Of a DNA stretch of 64,000 nucleotides, positions 53,685-63,754 are shown piece after piece. Every line of letters begins with the position of its first letter. Positions within the stretch are counted from its first letter, which is position 1. The DNA comes from Pontibacillus yanchengensis Y32 (GTDB lineage Bacteria; Bacillota; Bacilli; Bacillales; BH030062). The stretch spans positions 21,560-85,559 of the forward strand of contig NZ_AVBF01000010.1 in assembly GCF_000770635.1 (NCBI RefSeq), given 5' to 3'. Below the pieces are notes generated by a model. It ran no database searches. It was not told where the DNA came from and saw only the letters and a program-made list of their open reading frames with translations. The translations under genes were made by a program, and so were the position numbers.

Positions 53685-53971
53685 GAACAAAAGCGCAAGC
53701 GCCCTGCTAGCGACGTATATGCTGCGGCGCACACAACGTGGGTTGGTTCGATGTTGCTGCACGAGGCGGGCCTACAGGAGGTAGGTCAGTTCGATGTTGC
53801 TGCATGATGCAGCGAGTTTAATCGAACCTCCTTCAACCCAGAACTTCCCCTGATTCCGTAGGAGATAAAGGCAACACGAGGAACGTAGTGATTCGATGTT
53901 AACTTATCGTACGGAGGCGAGGGAAGCATACTAGTCGCTGGGCGCTGGAGCTGGACGTGGCCACATCACTT
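53685..53971 (+). repeat. GCGCAAGCGC-type repeat, copy 3 (full)
   Basis: About 287 bp from ACAAAAGCGCAAGCGCCCTG to GGCGCTGGAGCTGGACGTGG and CCACATCACTT. The ends GCGCAAGCGCCC and GGGCGCTGGAGC pair imperfectly. Inside there are repeated TTCGATGTTGCTGCA and ATGCAGCGA pieces. The most complete of four copies here. Confidence 0.8.
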
Positions 53972-54008
53972 AATCATGGTTATCCACGAACCTCAACCCT
54001 TTTAACGA

Positions 54009-54040
54009 TAAAAAGAACCTGAGCTTGGCACAGGCTCTTA
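54009..54040 (-). terminator. Terminator of ytpP
   Basis: Minus strand AAGAGCCTG-TGCCAAG-CTCAGGTTCTT followed by TTTATC; one bulge. Confidence 0.8.
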
Positions 54041-54067
54041 CAAAGAAGTCTTATCGATTGTTAAAGA

Positions 54068-54388
54068 TTACGAAGTCGTAAGACCATTCATAAATTCTTC
54101 AATTTGTTCTTTTGATTTACGGTCCTTACTTACAAACCGTCCAATCTCATCTCCATTTTGAAAAGCAATAAAACTCGGGATACCAAACACACCTAAATCA
54201 CCGCATAACTCCAAGAATTCATCTCGATCGACATATATAAACTGATACTCGTTATAAGTCTCTTCTAATTCAGGTAAGAAATGTTCGATTACTCTACAAT
54301 CAGGACACCAGTCTGCTGAAAAGAGCAATACATTTTTTCCTTCTTGAATAATATGTTGATATTCTTCTATTGATTTTAGTGTTCTCAT
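54068..54388 (-). CDS. ytpP: YtpP, thioredoxin-like protein
   Basis: 106 residues, thioredoxin fold with WCPDC (Cys28, Cys31) in place of WCGPC; the cis-Pro is in FGIPSFIAF. The orthologous position and the motif agree with B. subtilis YtpP. It is a cytoplasmic thiol-disulfide protein; partners are unknown. AGGAGG lies 5 bases before the ATG. It follows the EIIC-like gene at 12 bases and probably shares its transcript. Confidence 0.94.
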   Translation of the reverse strand: MRTLKSIEEYQHIIQEGKNVLLFSADWCPDCRVIEHFLPELEETYNEYQFIYVDRDEFLELCGDLGVFGIPSFIAFQNGDEIGRFVSKDRKSKEQIEEFMNGLTTS

Positions 54389-54400
54389 GATGTTTCCTCC

Positions 54401-55438
54401 TTAATAATCAATCTTCAAGTCACCATATAAAATCCATTGCTTCTTTCGGAACCATTCCGATACTATCAAAGTGAGAATAGCAGGACCAATAATGTGCAAC
54501 ACAAGTATTGAAATAATTATTTCCCAGGAAAAACCCATTACTTGTATTGTCATAATTTGTCCCACAAAACCACTTGTCCCCATACCTGAACCTGAAGCGT
54601 TATTAATCATTGGGACACCTAACCATCCTAAGGTGGCAAAAGGAGCTAGAATTGCTCCTGAAATAGTAGGTGGAAGGATAACTAGAGGTTTTTTAACCAC
54701 ATTGGCCACTTGAAGCATGGAAGTACCTACCCCTTGAGCCAGTAAACCTCCAAATCCATTCTCCCTAAAACTCATCACTGCAAATCCAATCATTTGAGCA
54801 GCACATCCTACGGTAGCTGCCCCAGCTGCAATTCCATCTAAATCAATCATGATAGCAATTGCTAAACTTGAGATAGGAGCTGTTAAAGCCCACCCCATTA
54901 ATACTGCAACAATAATCCCCATAATAAATGGCCGCTGATCTGTAGCCCAAATAATGACATCACCAAATCCAATCATAAATGCATTTACAGGCGGACTTAT
55001 TGTCACACCTACAATATAACCAACCACAATTGTCACAAATGGTGTTAATAAAATATCTAGTTTAGTTTCTTTGCTAATCAGTTTTCCAACCTCAATGGAA
55101 AGCAAAGCTGCTATGTAACTCCCCGCAGGTCCTCCTCCAACAGAAGCGCTAAAAGCACCACTAAATAATGCTGCAAATATGACTAATGGGGGTGCGTTTA
55201 ACCCATATGCAATAGCTACTCCAATGGCTCCGCCCCAAATTTTGGCGTCCATTGCAAATTCACCCATCTCCACGAAAGGAGTAAATCCTAGTTCATCTCC
55301 TACAGTTTTAATAATTAGTCCAATTATTAATGATGAAAAAAGACCTAAAGCCATATAGCTTAGAGCAGTAATGAAGTATGTTTTGGGTGATAGAGTAACT
55401 CCTTTTTTCTCTATAAACCCTCCTATTCTCCCTTTCAT
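54401..55438 (-). CDS. PTS EIIC-like membrane protein
   Basis: 345 residues, about nine transmembrane helices, rich in Gly and Ala. The pattern (KTYFITALSYMALGLFSSLIIG, ASVGGGPAGSYIAALLSIEVGK, PISSLAIAIMIDLDGIAAGAA, PPTISGAILAPF, SGSGMGTSGFVGQI) fits the PTS_EIIC_2 type family of sugar transporter membrane domains that stand alone without EIIA or EIIB partners. No PTS partner is in the window. Substrate unknown. GAGGGGGATT precedes the ATG. It is the promoter-proximal gene of a unit with ytpP. Confidence 0.8.
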   Translation of the reverse strand: MKGRIGGFIEKKGVTLSPKTYFITALSYMALGLFSSLIIGLIIKTVGDELGFTPFVEMGEFAMDAKIWGGAIGVAIAYGLNAPPLVIFAALFSGAFSASVGGGPAGSYIAALLSIEVGKLISKETKLDILLTPFVTIVVGYIVGVTISPPVNAFMIGFGDVIIWATDQRPFIMGIIVAVLMGWALTAPISSLAIAIMIDLDGIAAGAATVGCAAQMIGFAVMSFRENGFGGLLAQGVGTSMLQVANVVKKPLVILPPTISGAILAPFATLGWLGVPMINNASGSGMGTSGFVGQIMTIQVMGFSWEIIISILVLHIIGPAILTLIVSEWFRKKQWILYGDLKIDY

Positions 55439-55560
55439 AATCCCCCTCCCATCATAAGGTATGTAAAGCTTCTAATTTGATTTTATCCTAACGTAAAGTT
55501 TTTTTAAAAACAATTAATTCATGATAACGCATTCATAATAATTAAAAAATTCCGAAATAA

Positions 55561-55658
55561 GAACAAAAGCGCAAGCGTTCGATGTTGACTTATCGTAAGG
55601 AGATGCTGGAAGTTTGCTAGTGGCTGGGCGCTGGAGCTGGACGTGGCAACATCACTTT
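55561..55658 (+). repeat. GCGCAAGCGC-type repeat, copy 4 (internally deleted)
   Basis: It starts GAACAAAAGCGCAAGCG and jumps straight to TTCGATGTTGACTTATCGTA and GGCGCTGGAGCTGGACGTGG, so both ends are kept while the centre is lost. Confidence 0.75.
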
Positions 55659-55796
55659 ATAGGTTATACATTTCATCCAATTAAGTCTAAACACCTAGAA
55701 AATGCTTGAATCCAATTGTAATTATAACCTATTAGTTCTATAATATTTAGATAAATTAGCAATTTTTAAATAATTTTGTAAAAAGGGGGCTACATC

Positions 55797-57938
55797 TTGA
55801 AATCCATACGAAATAGAGTTCGACTCATCTTACTATTATCATTAATAAGTTTACTGATTATTATCGGGTTTTCATTTTATTTCTTTCAAGAACAGCAACA
55901 AATGGCCAATGAACAAGAGCAAGTACAAAAAATGCAATCTCAAAGTGAGCAAGTGAATTACGCTATGGCACAAGCAAAGAATAAAGAACTAGCCTTTTTC
56001 AACAATCCTTCAGAGGAAAATGGTCAAGCTATGACAGCTTCGATTCAAAAAGTGATTGATCAAGCTTCATCATTTGCAGCATCAAACAAGGAATATCCTG
56101 AAGTGGCTAGTACATTTACAGAAATTAAAGAAAGCGCGCAACAATATAAAGAGCAACTACCAGGCCTGATTAATATGTATAGCCTCATTGGTTTTAACAA
56201 AGAGGAAGGTATGTATAAAAATATTGAAACTTCCTCTCAATCTTTCTATGATTTAGTGAAAAAAGGGAATAACTCGGATCTTAGCAATGCGTTTGTCGAT
56301 TTAAAAATGGCGGAACAATCCTATTTAGATTCAGGTAATGAGAAAGACCTTCAATCCTTTCAAACTGCTGCCTCTACATTTCAGGATGTGGCTGAGACAA
56401 CGAACCTTTCGGAAGAAGACCTAAGTAATATTAGCACCCAATTTTTAAAATATGAACAAACCTTAAAATCAATAACAAGTACCAAAGCACAAGCGCAAGG
56501 CATTACAGATGAATTTTCAAAAATAGCATCAACTGTAAACACAAAAGTAGATGAGGTGATGGCAAGTTCAACTCAAATTCAGTCCGAATTAGTGGAGGCA
56601 CAATCCTCTGCACAAGAACTCATGAATACGATTCTTATTGTAGTCAGTATTATTGCTATTGCTATCATGTTAATTACAGGAATTTTATTAATCAGGTCCA
56701 TCAGCCGATCTATTAAAACATTACGAGATGGTGCTGAGGTAATCGGTAACGGGGACTTGTCTTACCGAGTGGAATTACATACTAAAGATGAAATGGCAGA
56801 ACTTGCACATACTTTTAATCAAATGGCTGAAAAGATGCAACATTCCCTACTGAAAGTGTCTGAAGCTTCCAATGTTCTATCCTCTTCTTCATCTAACCTA
56901 GCTGCTGTGTCAGAACAGACAACAGCTCAAGCGCAAGAAGTCAGTACAGCAATACATCAAGTAGCTGTAGGATCTCAAGATCAAGCAGGTCAGATTGAAG
57001 AGAGCACACATTTAATTGAGCAGGTTACAGAAGCAATTAATAAAACAAATCAATCTTCTCAAGAAATCACGGATGCATTATATGCTGCTGAGGAAGATGG
57101 AAAAGCTGGATTAGAAACAATGAGTCGCCTTGAGCAAACATCAGATTCTTTTATTACGCTTTCCTCTCATTTGACAAGCGAAGTTCAAGAAGCCACAGAA
57201 CAATCTAGAAAAATTAATCAAATTGTCTCTACTATTGAAGAAATTGCTGATAGCACAAATTTACTTGCCTTAAATGCTGCTATTGAATCTGCCCGTGCTG
57301 GAGAAGCAGGTAAAGGATTTGCCGTCGTAGCTGATGAAGTACGTAAATTAGCTGAGCGTTCTAAACAAGAAGCACAAGAGATTTACAACCTAGTCAATGG
57401 TATGTCAGAGCAAATGAACTCCTTATCAAAAGAAGCTGAAAAATTTCAAACCTTTCAAGAAAACCAATCTGAATCTGTAGACCAAACAAAAGAAGCGTTT
57501 AACCGTATAGCCAATAAAGTTACGAATATGAACACGAAAATTGAAGGCGTCAAACATGCTTTAGGAGATGTTGGTGGTTTCAACCAGGATCTAAAAAGTA
57601 AGTTGCAAGAGATTAGCGTGATTTCCGAAGAATCTGTTGCTACATCTGAAGAGGTTGCAGCTTCTTCAGAAAATCAAACTCAAGCAATTGAACAAGTTAA
57701 CCAATCTGCACTAGAGCTTCAAAACCTCTCCCAAGACCTAGATAGTGAAGTTAGTCAATTTACTTTAGGAGAAAGAAAAGATATAGATTTTCAAGAAACA
57801 TCCTTAACAGAAGATAGGAATAATGATGAACTTCCTTATGCAGAAGAGACTCATGAAATGACATCAGATAAGGTTGCAAGTACTTCTGAAGAGGACTATG
57901 AAAGCACAGAACCTAAAGAACAAAAAGACAATAATTGA
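55797..57938 (+). CDS. Methyl-accepting chemotaxis protein
   Basis: 713 residues. TM1 (about 10-30), an extracellular helical sensor (about 31-278, Gln/Ala/Ser-rich, no ligand motif seen), TM2 (about 279-302), a HAMP domain (to about 350), and the MCP signalling domain with the conserved hairpin tip [21 protein letters not shown] followed by [18 protein letters not shown]. The C-terminus is a 45-residue acidic tail without the CheR/CheB pentapeptide typical of enterics. It should signal to CheA/CheW. TTG start, 6 bases after AAGGGGGC. Monocistronic; B. subtilis has no MCP at this position as I recall. Confidence 0.94.
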   Translation: MKSIRNRVRLILLLSLISLLIIIGFSFYFFQEQQQMANEQEQVQKMQSQSEQVNYAMAQAKNKELAFFNNPSEENGQAMTASIQKVIDQASSFAASNKEYPEVASTFTEIKESAQQYKEQLPGLINMYSLIGFNKEEGMYKNIETSSQSFYDLVKKGNNSDLSNAFVDLKMAEQSYLDSGNEKDLQSFQTAASTFQDVAETTNLSEEDLSNISTQFLKYEQTLKSITSTKAQAQGITDEFSKIASTVNTKVDEVMASSTQIQSELVEAQSSAQELMNTILIVVSIIAIAIMLITGILLIRSISRSIKTLRDGAEVIGNGDLSYRVELHTKDEMAELAHTFNQMAEKMQHSLLKVSEASNVLSSSSSNLAAVSEQTTAQAQEVSTAIHQVAVGSQDQAGQIEESTHLIEQVTEAINKTNQSSQEITDALYAAEEDGKAGLETMSRLEQTSDSFITLSSHLTSEVQEATEQSRKINQIVSTIEEIADSTNLLALNAAIESARAGEAGKGFAVVADEVRKLAERSKQEAQEIYNLVNGMSEQMNSLSKEAEKFQTFQENQSESVDQTKEAFNRIANKVTNMNTKIEGVKHALGDVGGFNQDLKSKLQEISVISEESVATSEEVAASSENQTQAIEQVNQSALELQNLSQDLDSEVSQFTLGERKDIDFQETSLTEDRNNDELPYAEETHEMTSDKVASTSEEDYESTEPKEQKDNN

Positions 57939-57944
57939 CTTACA

Positions 57945-57990
57945 AAAAGGAACGGATAACTCTAAAGTGAGAGTTATCCGTTCCTTTTCA
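57945..57990. terminator. Two-way terminator after the MCP gene
   Basis: AAAAGGAACGGATAACTCT and AGAGTTATCCGTTCCTTTT, a perfect 19-bp stem with a 6-base loop, between convergent genes. Confidence 0.94.
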
Positions 57991-58003
57991 TTAAATATTT
58001 CTC

Positions 58004-58549
58004 TTATTCATTTGAAGAAGAAGTAAATCCAATTGAACGTACAATTTTCATCATATTTCTTGCATCTTCTTCCATTGCTCTTTTTGTTGTTTCCGTCGTC
58101 ATCTTAACGCCACCTACTCCTATCTGAAGCTCAAACATATCCTCTTCAATCGAGATCACACGTATGTAACCAAATCGCTCCTCATTCTCAAAGGATGCAA
58201 TATGTAGAATATCCTTAGCTTGTTTTGCAGAGGTGTAAAAGGTGTCATTTGTTGGTTTTTCAAATGTGTTATAAAAGAGAATATACTTTTGCTCATCTTC
58301 TTGAAGCAAGACATTATTTGCTTCGTTGGATAAGATTTTCATCCTTTCAGGTAAGTAAAGGGAGATGTCTTCCAACTCATGATTGGTAGATATATCCTCT
58401 TCTTCAAATACCTTTTCAGCTGAAGATGTTGCATTTTTCACTGCCTTCTCTTCAGAAATGAAAAAACCAAACACTGCCATTAGGATGAGGATGATAACAC
58501 CTATTCCTAATAGACCTAGTAATAACCATTTTGGTCTAAATTCTTTCAC
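58004..58549 (-). CDS. Membrane-anchored protein of unknown function (181 aa)
   Basis: With this GTG start 181 residues: KEFRPKWLLLGLLGIGVIILILMAV gives one transmembrane helix (about 7-28), the rest is hydrophilic and probably outside. The exported part has EEDISTNHELEDISLYLPERMKIL and alternating strands and is acidic. It has no motif I know. GTG is preferred because AAGGAGAG lies 7 bases upstream; the longest frame begins at 58609. It lies between the MCP and ytoQ. Confidence 0.7.
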   Translation of the reverse strand: MKEFRPKWLLLGLLGIGVIILILMAVFGFFISEEKAVKNATSSAEKVFEEEDISTNHELEDISLYLPERMKILSNEANNVLLQEDEQKYILFYNTFEKPTNDTFYTSAKQAKDILHIASFENEERFGYIRVISIEEDMFELQIGVGGVKMTTETTKRAMEEDARNMMKIVRSIGFTSSSNE

Positions 58550-58733
58550 TTTGACTCTCTCCTTGCCATTACACGATGAAGTCATACTTAAACTACCTAA
58601 CCATATCATACTATGGATATATAATTTGACAAGGAGTAGACTGCATAGAATTGATTTCCCTTTTTGCTAAAATTTTGTGATATTATTAGAAAAAATAAGA
58701 TTTATTTCACGAAAAACTAAGGGGACATTAACT

Positions 58734-59174
58734 ATGAAATTAACTGTTTATTTAGCTGGACAGATACATGACTCATGGCGAGATGAAGTTAAAGCAAAAG
58801 CACAGCATAAAAAGTTAAATGTTGATTTTGTCGGACCTCAAGAAATGCATGACCGCTCCGATTCCATTGGTGAAGATATTTTAGGAGAGCAACCAGGGAA
58901 TGTGTATCGAGATGATGCAGCATCAAGTATGAACAACCTCCGCACTCAAGTACTAATGAATAAATCTGACCTGGTTATTGCACTTTTTGGAGAGAAGTAT
59001 AAGCAATGGAACACAGCCATGGACTTGAGCACTGCATTGACTATGAATAAACCTACCATCCTTATTCGACCTGAATCTCTTCACCATCCATTAAAAGAAC
59101 TCTCAAACAAATCTACCGTTACAGTGGAAACCATCGACCAAGCATTACAAGCACTTGGATATATATTTGAGTAA
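58734..59174 (+). CDS. ytoQ: YtoQ family protein
   Basis: 146 residues (B. subtilis 148). The N-terminus KLTVYLAGQIHDSWRDEV and the segment DFVGPQEMHDRSDSIGEDILG are the family signature; the fold resembles nucleoside 2-deoxyribosyltransferases (SDLVIALFGEKYKQWNTAMD with a conserved Glu and Asn). Activity has not been shown to my knowledge. I start at the ATG 7 bases after AAGGGG; the longest frame begins at 58677. Same position as in B. subtilis, upstream of ytoP. Confidence 0.92.
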   Translation: MKLTVYLAGQIHDSWRDEVKAKAQHKKLNVDFVGPQEMHDRSDSIGEDILGEQPGNVYRDDAASSMNNLRTQVLMNKSDLVIALFGEKYKQWNTAMDLSTALTMNKPTILIRPESLHHPLKELSNKSTVTVETIDQALQALGYIFE

Positions 59175-59291
59175 GATACAAAAGTTCGCTAAACGATAAA
59201 AGCTCACAATTTATTTTCATTACTCTCTCAGCTTTTATGACTTATATTTTCTTATCTAAAATACCTGCATTACTCTATTTTCATTTTCATC

Positions 59292-59330
59292 ACAAAACGC
59301 ATGCGATATATATTCGCATGCGTTTTGTGT
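59292..59330. terminator. Two-way terminator after ytoQ
   Basis: ACAAAACGCATGCGA and TCGCATGCGTTTTGT around a 7-base loop: perfect 15-bp stem between convergent genes. Confidence 0.92.
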
Positions 59331-59365
59331 ACAATATAAAACTTCCTAATATATCAACTACACCA

Positions 59366-59881
59366 TTAATTGCCTTTGGTCATGTAATAGAATTCATATT
59401 GCCCTTTTAATAAGCGAACTACATGGTCAAACATCTCCGTTCGGTTCACCACTTCGTTTGTGAATACACCAATTGCTCCTTCGTTTAGACTTACACCAGA
59501 GCGTTGTGCAAATCCATCCATTACATCACCTAACTCTTTTCCTTTTTGAAGTTCATTAGCAACTTCTTCAGGTAAAGGAATTCTAGCTCCGCTAGCAGTG
59601 AAAGTATTTTCTTTCTCATCCACAAGAGCTCCCCAGTTACATAGATAAAGTTCATTCTCTAGTTCCATAACTCCACCTTCAAGGCCAATCCCAAGACAAC
59701 CCTTGCTACTTTTTGCACATTCACGTGCGCGATTAACGGCACCTTCAAACGTTTCCTCATCAGAATAGGGTTGGGAGGATACTTTCGATCCGACTTCAAT
59801 ACCTACAACATCAGCATCTTCGAAATTGTTTTTTACAGCATTTACTTTTGATGGATTTGTAGAACCTACTACAATTTTCAT
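59366..59881 (-). CDS. DUF84 / YjjX-type non-canonical purine NTP phosphatase
   Basis: 171 residues with this start. IVVGSTNPSKVNAVKNNF at the N-terminus and GLGIGLEGGV-like LGIGLEGGVMELENELYLCNW, SGARIPLPEEVANELQKGKELGDVMD identify the inosine/xanthosine triphosphatase family (DUF84/YjjX). It should hydrolyse ITP/XTP and keep them out of nucleic acids. ATG after AAAGGAT; the longest frame begins at 59911. It lies upstream of the ytoQ terminator and follows ytoP at 84 bases. In B. subtilis a DUF84 protein is not at this spot as I remember. Confidence 0.88.
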   Translation of the reverse strand: MKIVVGSTNPSKVNAVKNNFEDADVVGIEVGSKVSSQPYSDEETFEGAVNRARECAKSSKGCLGIGLEGGVMELENELYLCNWGALVDEKENTFTASGARIPLPEEVANELQKGKELGDVMDGFAQRSGVSLNEGAIGVFTNEVVNRTEMFDHVVRLLKGQYEFYYMTKGN

Positions 59882-59926
59882 TGTTTCATCCTTTCTAGGA
59901 CCATAACTCACTTTTGAATGAAGGAA

Positions 59927-59953
59927 GGTTGCTTCACATCATAGTGAGCAACC
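59927..59953 (-). terminator. Short terminator-like hairpin after ytoP
   Basis: GGTTGCT and AGCAACC with a 13-base loop; minus strand continues TTCCTTCATT. Modest. Confidence 0.5.
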
Positions 59954-59965
59954 CTATCCATACAA

Positions 59966-61033
59966 TTATCCATTTTGTTTAATTTGCTCAACAACGTTTT
60001 GATCGGTTGTTTTTACTAATTTTGTAATTAATTCTTTGGCCGCTGCGTAATCATCGATATGAATCATTGAAGCAGAGGTATGAATATATCTTGAGCATAT
60101 ACCTACTACTGCAGAAGGCACACCTTCATTAGATACATGAACTCTACCAGCATCTGTACCTCCTTGAGAAATAAAGTACTGATAAGGAATATCATTCGTT
60201 TCTGCAGTATCCAAGATAAATTCACGAATTCCCTTGTGAGTCACCATAGTCTTATCAAATATTCGTAATAGAGCACCTTTGCCTAACTGGCCAAACTCTT
60301 TCTCGTCTCCAGACATGTCGTTTGCCGGAGATGCATCAAGTGCATAAAAAATATCAGGTTGAATCATGTTAGCAGCTGTTTGCGCACCACGCAACCCTAC
60401 TTCTTCTTGTACCGTAGCACCAGAATATAGTTCATTTGGTAGTGTTTCATTTTGAAGCTCTTTCAAAAGCTCAATGGAGAGACCACAGCCGTAACGATTA
60501 TCCCATGCTTTAGCCAATATTTTCTTTTCGTTAGCCATAGGTGTAAAAGGGCATATTGGTACAATTTGTTGTCCTGGCTTAATTCCAATCTGTTTAGCAT
60601 CTTCAAGATCATCAGCACCAATATCAATCATCATATTTTTTATTTCCATTGGTTTTTGACGTTGTTCCGGAGTTAAATTATGTGGGGGAATTGATCCAAT
60701 AACCCCGATAACAGGTCCTTGATCTGTCATAACTTGCACGCGTTGAGCAAGTAATACCTGACTCCACCAACCTCCTAATGGTTGAAATCGAATCATACCA
60801 TTTTTAGTGATTTGCGTCACCATGAAACCTACTTCATCCATATGCCCTGCTACCATTACCTTAGGGCCTTGACCTTTTTTTACTCCAAAGACTCCACCTA
60901 AATTGTCCTGGATCAGTTCATCTGAGTATTGTTCTAATTCACTTTTCATAAATTTACGCACAGCATGTTCATTGCCAGGAGCGCCTTGTAATTCCGTTAA
61001 TGTTTGAAATAGATTTAGCGTATCTTGATTCAT
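59966..61033 (-). CDS. ytoP: YtoP, M42 family metallo-aminopeptidase
   Basis: 355 residues. M42 pattern: [12 protein letters not shown] (His64, Asp66), [17 protein letters not shown] with the bridging Asp, [16 protein letters not shown] with the catalytic Glu pair, [12 protein letters not shown] and the final [17 protein letters not shown]is ligand. Such enzymes (TET/deblocking aminopeptidases, endoglucanase-like) form dodecamers and trim peptides in the cytoplasm. The conserved position next to ytzB and ytoQ supports YtoP. Shine-Dalgarno GAGATTGGAG precedes the ATG. Confidence 0.95.
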   Translation of the reverse strand: MNQDTLNLFQTLTELQGAPGNEHAVRKFMKSELEQYSDELIQDNLGGVFGVKKGQGPKVMVAGHMDEVGFMVTQITKNGMIRFQPLGGWWSQVLLAQRVQVMTDQGPVIGVIGSIPPHNLTPEQRQKPMEIKNMMIDIGADDLEDAKQIGIKPGQQIVPICPFTPMANEKKILAKAWDNRYGCGLSIELLKELQNETLPNELYSGATVQEEVGLRGAQTAANMIQPDIFYALDASPANDMSGDEKEFGQLGKGALLRIFDKTMVTHKGIREFILDTAETNDIPYQYFISQGGTDAGRVHVSNEGVPSAVVGICSRYIHTSASMIHIDDYAAAKELITKLVKTTDQNVVEQIKQNG

Positions 61034-61176
61034 AAAAAAACTCCAATCTCTATGTAATAATTAAGTCTATTTTATCGAATATTCAGAAAGCCTTCTACCG
61101 ATATATGTTTTTATTTTCTATTTTGGATGATTTTAGATATACTAAGGTTATAGTTCTGAACAGAGAGGTGTAACAA

Positions 61177-61491
61177 ATGAATTGGAAAAAATCAGTCGCT
61201 ACAGTTGCTGCTGGAGCATTAGTTGGCTACGCTGTCGCAAAACAAGTCAATGATCACAAGCAATTATCTCCAGAAAAAGCATTAAAGCTAGCTAAAGAAT
61301 CTTTTAAGCGTCAAGGACCTATAAGTGGTTCATGGATTCATATGAAAACAGAAGAGCTTTCTAAGGATGACATGCCTTATACGATTTATCGTGGTGGTGT
61401 CTCCCGTTCTGTTGATGGAGAAACGAAGCAATATGAATTCTTAGTAGACGCTGTAACTGGAACAGTACTTGACGTAAGTGTTGTAGCATAA
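61177..61491 (+). CDS. ytzB: YtzB, PepSY-domain protein
   Basis: 104 residues. A hydrophobic N-terminal segment (SVATVAAGALVGYAVAK, about 5-21) then a PepSY domain (LSPEKALKLAKESFKRQGPISG ... RGGVSRSVDGETKQYEFLVDAVTGTVLDVS). PepSY proteins are often protease inhibitors at the cell surface. AGAGAGG lies 8 bases upstream of the ATG. Same place as in B. subtilis between ytoP and ytnP. Closed by a terminator. Confidence 0.93.
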   Translation: MNWKKSVATVAAGALVGYAVAKQVNDHKQLSPEKALKLAKESFKRQGPISGSWIHMKTEELSKDDMPYTIYRGGVSRSVDGETKQYEFLVDAVTGTVLDVSVVA

Positions 61492-61521
61492 AAAATCCGC
61501 ACACTGTGCGGATTTTTTTAT
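61492..61521 (+). terminator. Terminator of ytzB
   Basis: AAAATCCGCACA and TGTGCGGATTTT around C, directly after the stop codon, followed by TTT. Confidence 0.92.
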
Positions 61522-61547
61522 CCCACGGTTTAATTCACCCTTTATAT

Positions 61548-62393
61548 TCACTTTCGAGACCGTTCTACCTTATCGAGAACCTCTCCCTGTTCATTAAACT
61601 TTAGAGCACGATAGTATGCATCATGGTAAAACGTGTACCATGCTTCTTTTTGGTAACCGTACTTCATCCAATCTTGTTTTTGATGAACGGACGTAACAGG
61701 AAAATCATCATAAGCTAATACCCAAAGGACATTTTGATGGGCATTTGTAGGCATGATATCTGCCATATGGATAAATACTTCTTCATCTTGTTCAAACCGA
61801 ATTACGCTATGGCCGTCACTGTGACCACCAGTATGAATCATATGTAAGCCGTTTACAATTTCTATTTCATCCTCAAATGTTTCAACCTTATCAACAATTG
61901 GCTTCCAATTATCTTGCCAATACGTATTCGCTGAACGTATATTTGGATATTTCATCTCATTCCACTCAGTTGAAGAGGTATATATAGTGGCATTTTCAAA
62001 GGCTGATTGGAGTTCCCCATTGACCCACTTAGTTAAACCACAAGCATGATCAAAATGTAGATGCGTCATGAGCACCTTGTCTATTTCATTCGTAGAATAT
62101 CCTAAAGCATTTAAAGATAACTCTACTTTTGATTGCTCCTCTACTCCAAAGTTTTTAAGTTGTTTTTCAGTAAGTTTATCGTTCCCTAATCCAGAATCAA
62201 TTAGTATTTTTTCTCCATCTATCTCTAGCAGGATTGGATCTGTTCGTAATTCAATTTGATTCTTTTCATTAACTGGATACTTCTTACTCCAAAGAGGTTT
62301 TGGCACAACACCGAACATCGCCCCACCATCCAAATGATTAACGCCGCCATTTAGCCATGTAAGCTTTGCTCGACCGACTTGCAAGGTTTCCAT
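61548..62393 (-). CDS. ytnP: YtnP-like metallo-beta-lactamase-fold hydrolase
   Basis: 281 residues, as in B. subtilis. The metal motif [11 protein letters not shown] (His111, His113, Asp115, His116) plus [14 protein letters not shown] and FYHDAYYRA supply the further ligands. B. subtilis YtnP is described as a lactonase that degrades signals of competitors; the family also contains other hydrolases, so this substrate is inferred. AGGAGGAGAG precedes the ATG. It lies convergent to ytzB and upstream of trmB in the conserved order. Confidence 0.92.
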   Translation of the reverse strand: METLQVGRAKLTWLNGGVNHLDGGAMFGVVPKPLWSKKYPVNEKNQIELRTDPILLEIDGEKILIDSGLGNDKLTEKQLKNFGVEEQSKVELSLNALGYSTNEIDKVLMTHLHFDHACGLTKWVNGELQSAFENATIYTSSTEWNEMKYPNIRSANTYWQDNWKPIVDKVETFEDEIEIVNGLHMIHTGGHSDGHSVIRFEQDEEVFIHMADIMPTNAHQNVLWVLAYDDFPVTSVHQKQDWMKYGYQKEAWYTFYHDAYYRALKFNEQGEVLDKVERSRK

Positions 62394-62643
62394 AACCGCT
62401 CTCCTCCTTCATACATATATTTCAGTGTATCACAGGAGACAAATTCGTGTAAGCGATATCAACTCTTTAACCATTTATAAGTTAAGCTCCCTCCTCCCAT
62501 ACAAAGAGTCTTACGTAAATGTACCCTTCACCTTATCAAGGTTTGGGGAGAAGAGAGGTTATGAGCATTTTCTTACTTTCCAAGAGTGTAATGTACCTAA
62601 TAAGAGCGATTATTCACCGAAATAACCAGCTTGTCCATTTACT

Positions 62644-63282
62644 TTATGGTACTCTCACTACACATCGATAAATGGGATGACCTTGTTCTGAAAATTTTCC
62701 CTCATATTCTGTCATCACGTTCGTAGGGTCTTCTAAATCATGTAGGTTTAATGAAACCTCTTCTAAAGTCCACCCTGCCTGCGAAAAACTAACTAAAGAA
62801 TATTCAAACAGTTGACGATTATCGGTTTTCATCACAATCGTTCCATCTGGTTTTAAAATAGACTGATACTGTTCTAAAAAGGTCTTAAACGTTAAGCGTC
62901 TTTTTTCGTGGCGAGCTTTTGGCCATGGATCGGAGAAGTTTAAATAGATCTGCTCAACTTCACTTTCCTCGAAAAGTTCTCTAAGATCGTCAGCATCTTC
63001 GTTTAGTAAACGTGTGTTTGCAACCTCAGCTTCTTTTACTTTCTTCACTGCTCCAACGATGACACTTTTTACCCGCTCAATTCCTATAAAATTTGTATTA
63101 GGATTTTTTTTAGACATCCCTGTAATAAATTGTCCTTTACCTGTACCAATCTCTATATGAATTGGATGGTCATTTTCAAATTCAGTTGCCCATTTACCTT
63201 TTTTTGAAAACGGATCTGCTATGACAATATGACTATTTTCATTCATATAGTCATCTGCCCAAGGTTTATTTCTTAACCGCAT
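62644..63282 (-). CDS. trmB: tRNA (guanine-N7-)-methyltransferase
   Basis: 212 residues (B. subtilis 213). Class I methyltransferase: IHIEIGTGKGQFITGM (SAM motif I), GIERVKSVI, NFSDPWPKARHEKRRL (the family signature) and the C-terminal TEYEGKFSEQGHPIYR. It makes m7G46 in tRNA. AAGGAGGA precedes the ATG. No terminator is obvious downstream. Last gene of the conserved block before the small membrane-protein gene. Confidence 0.97.
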   Translation of the reverse strand: MRLRNKPWADDYMNENSHIVIADPFSKKGKWATEFENDHPIHIEIGTGKGQFITGMSKKNPNTNFIGIERVKSVIVGAVKKVKEAEVANTRLLNEDADDLRELFEESEVEQIYLNFSDPWPKARHEKRRLTFKTFLEQYQSILKPDGTIVMKTDNRQLFEYSLVSFSQAGWTLEEVSLNLHDLEDPTNVMTEYEGKFSEQGHPIYRCVVRVP

Positions 63283-63475
63283 AACGTTTCCTCCTTCATT
63301 TCATCACATGTTACCTTACCACGAATTAAATAAAATCGAAAGTTATCACCTTTTTTCGAGCATATGAAAGAAAATAAGGTTCTTTTAAAGCATTTATAAC
63401 CATTTACAAGCTATATCAGTTCTATTGATACTGCTTCTCAAAAATAGTAAAAAAACTGGCATTATCCCCCTTGGG

Positions 63476-63491
63476 TTGTAAACGCTTTCTG
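63476..63491 (+). promoter_or_regulatory. cre site before the 52-aa membrane protein
   Basis: TTGTAAACGCTTTCTG fits WTGNAANCGNWNNCWW at 15 of 16 positions. It overlaps the presumed -35 region, about 50 bp before the start; TATAAA at 63500-63505 is a -10 candidate. Repression by CcpA is likely. Confidence 0.65.
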
Positions 63492-63540
63492 ATTTAAAGT
63501 TATAAAAGTGTGATAAATACGGAATATGGAGAGTGACGAA

Positions 63541-63699
63541 ATGATAACGATAATCTCTAAAATGACTGAATTACTAGTGCTTGTTACATTTGGTGTTCTA
63601 TTTGCAGGATATGCTGTTTTTCTTTATCCTCTTGAAAAACTACAAACACTAACTAGCTCAGAAGTAAAACAAAAACAATTGGAACACGCGCCGAACTAA
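63541..63699 (+). CDS. Small membrane protein of unknown function (52 aa)
   Basis: 52 codons with a Shine-Dalgarno GGAGAG 8 bases upstream of ATG. A single hydrophobic helix (about 10-31; LLVLVTFGVLFAGYAVFLYP) and a short hydrophilic C-terminal tail (EKLQTLTSSEVKQKQLEHAPN) give a typical one-helix small membrane protein. The cre overlapping its promoter and the strong terminator after it make a complete, separately regulated unit. I do not recognise a family. Confidence 0.7.
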   Translation: MITIISKMTELLVLVTFGVLFAGYAVFLYPLEKLQTLTSSEVKQKQLEHAPN

Positions 63700-63754
63700 A
63701 CGTAACGTCGCTTGATAAGATACTAAAGATAATTTATAAACAATATTAATGGCA

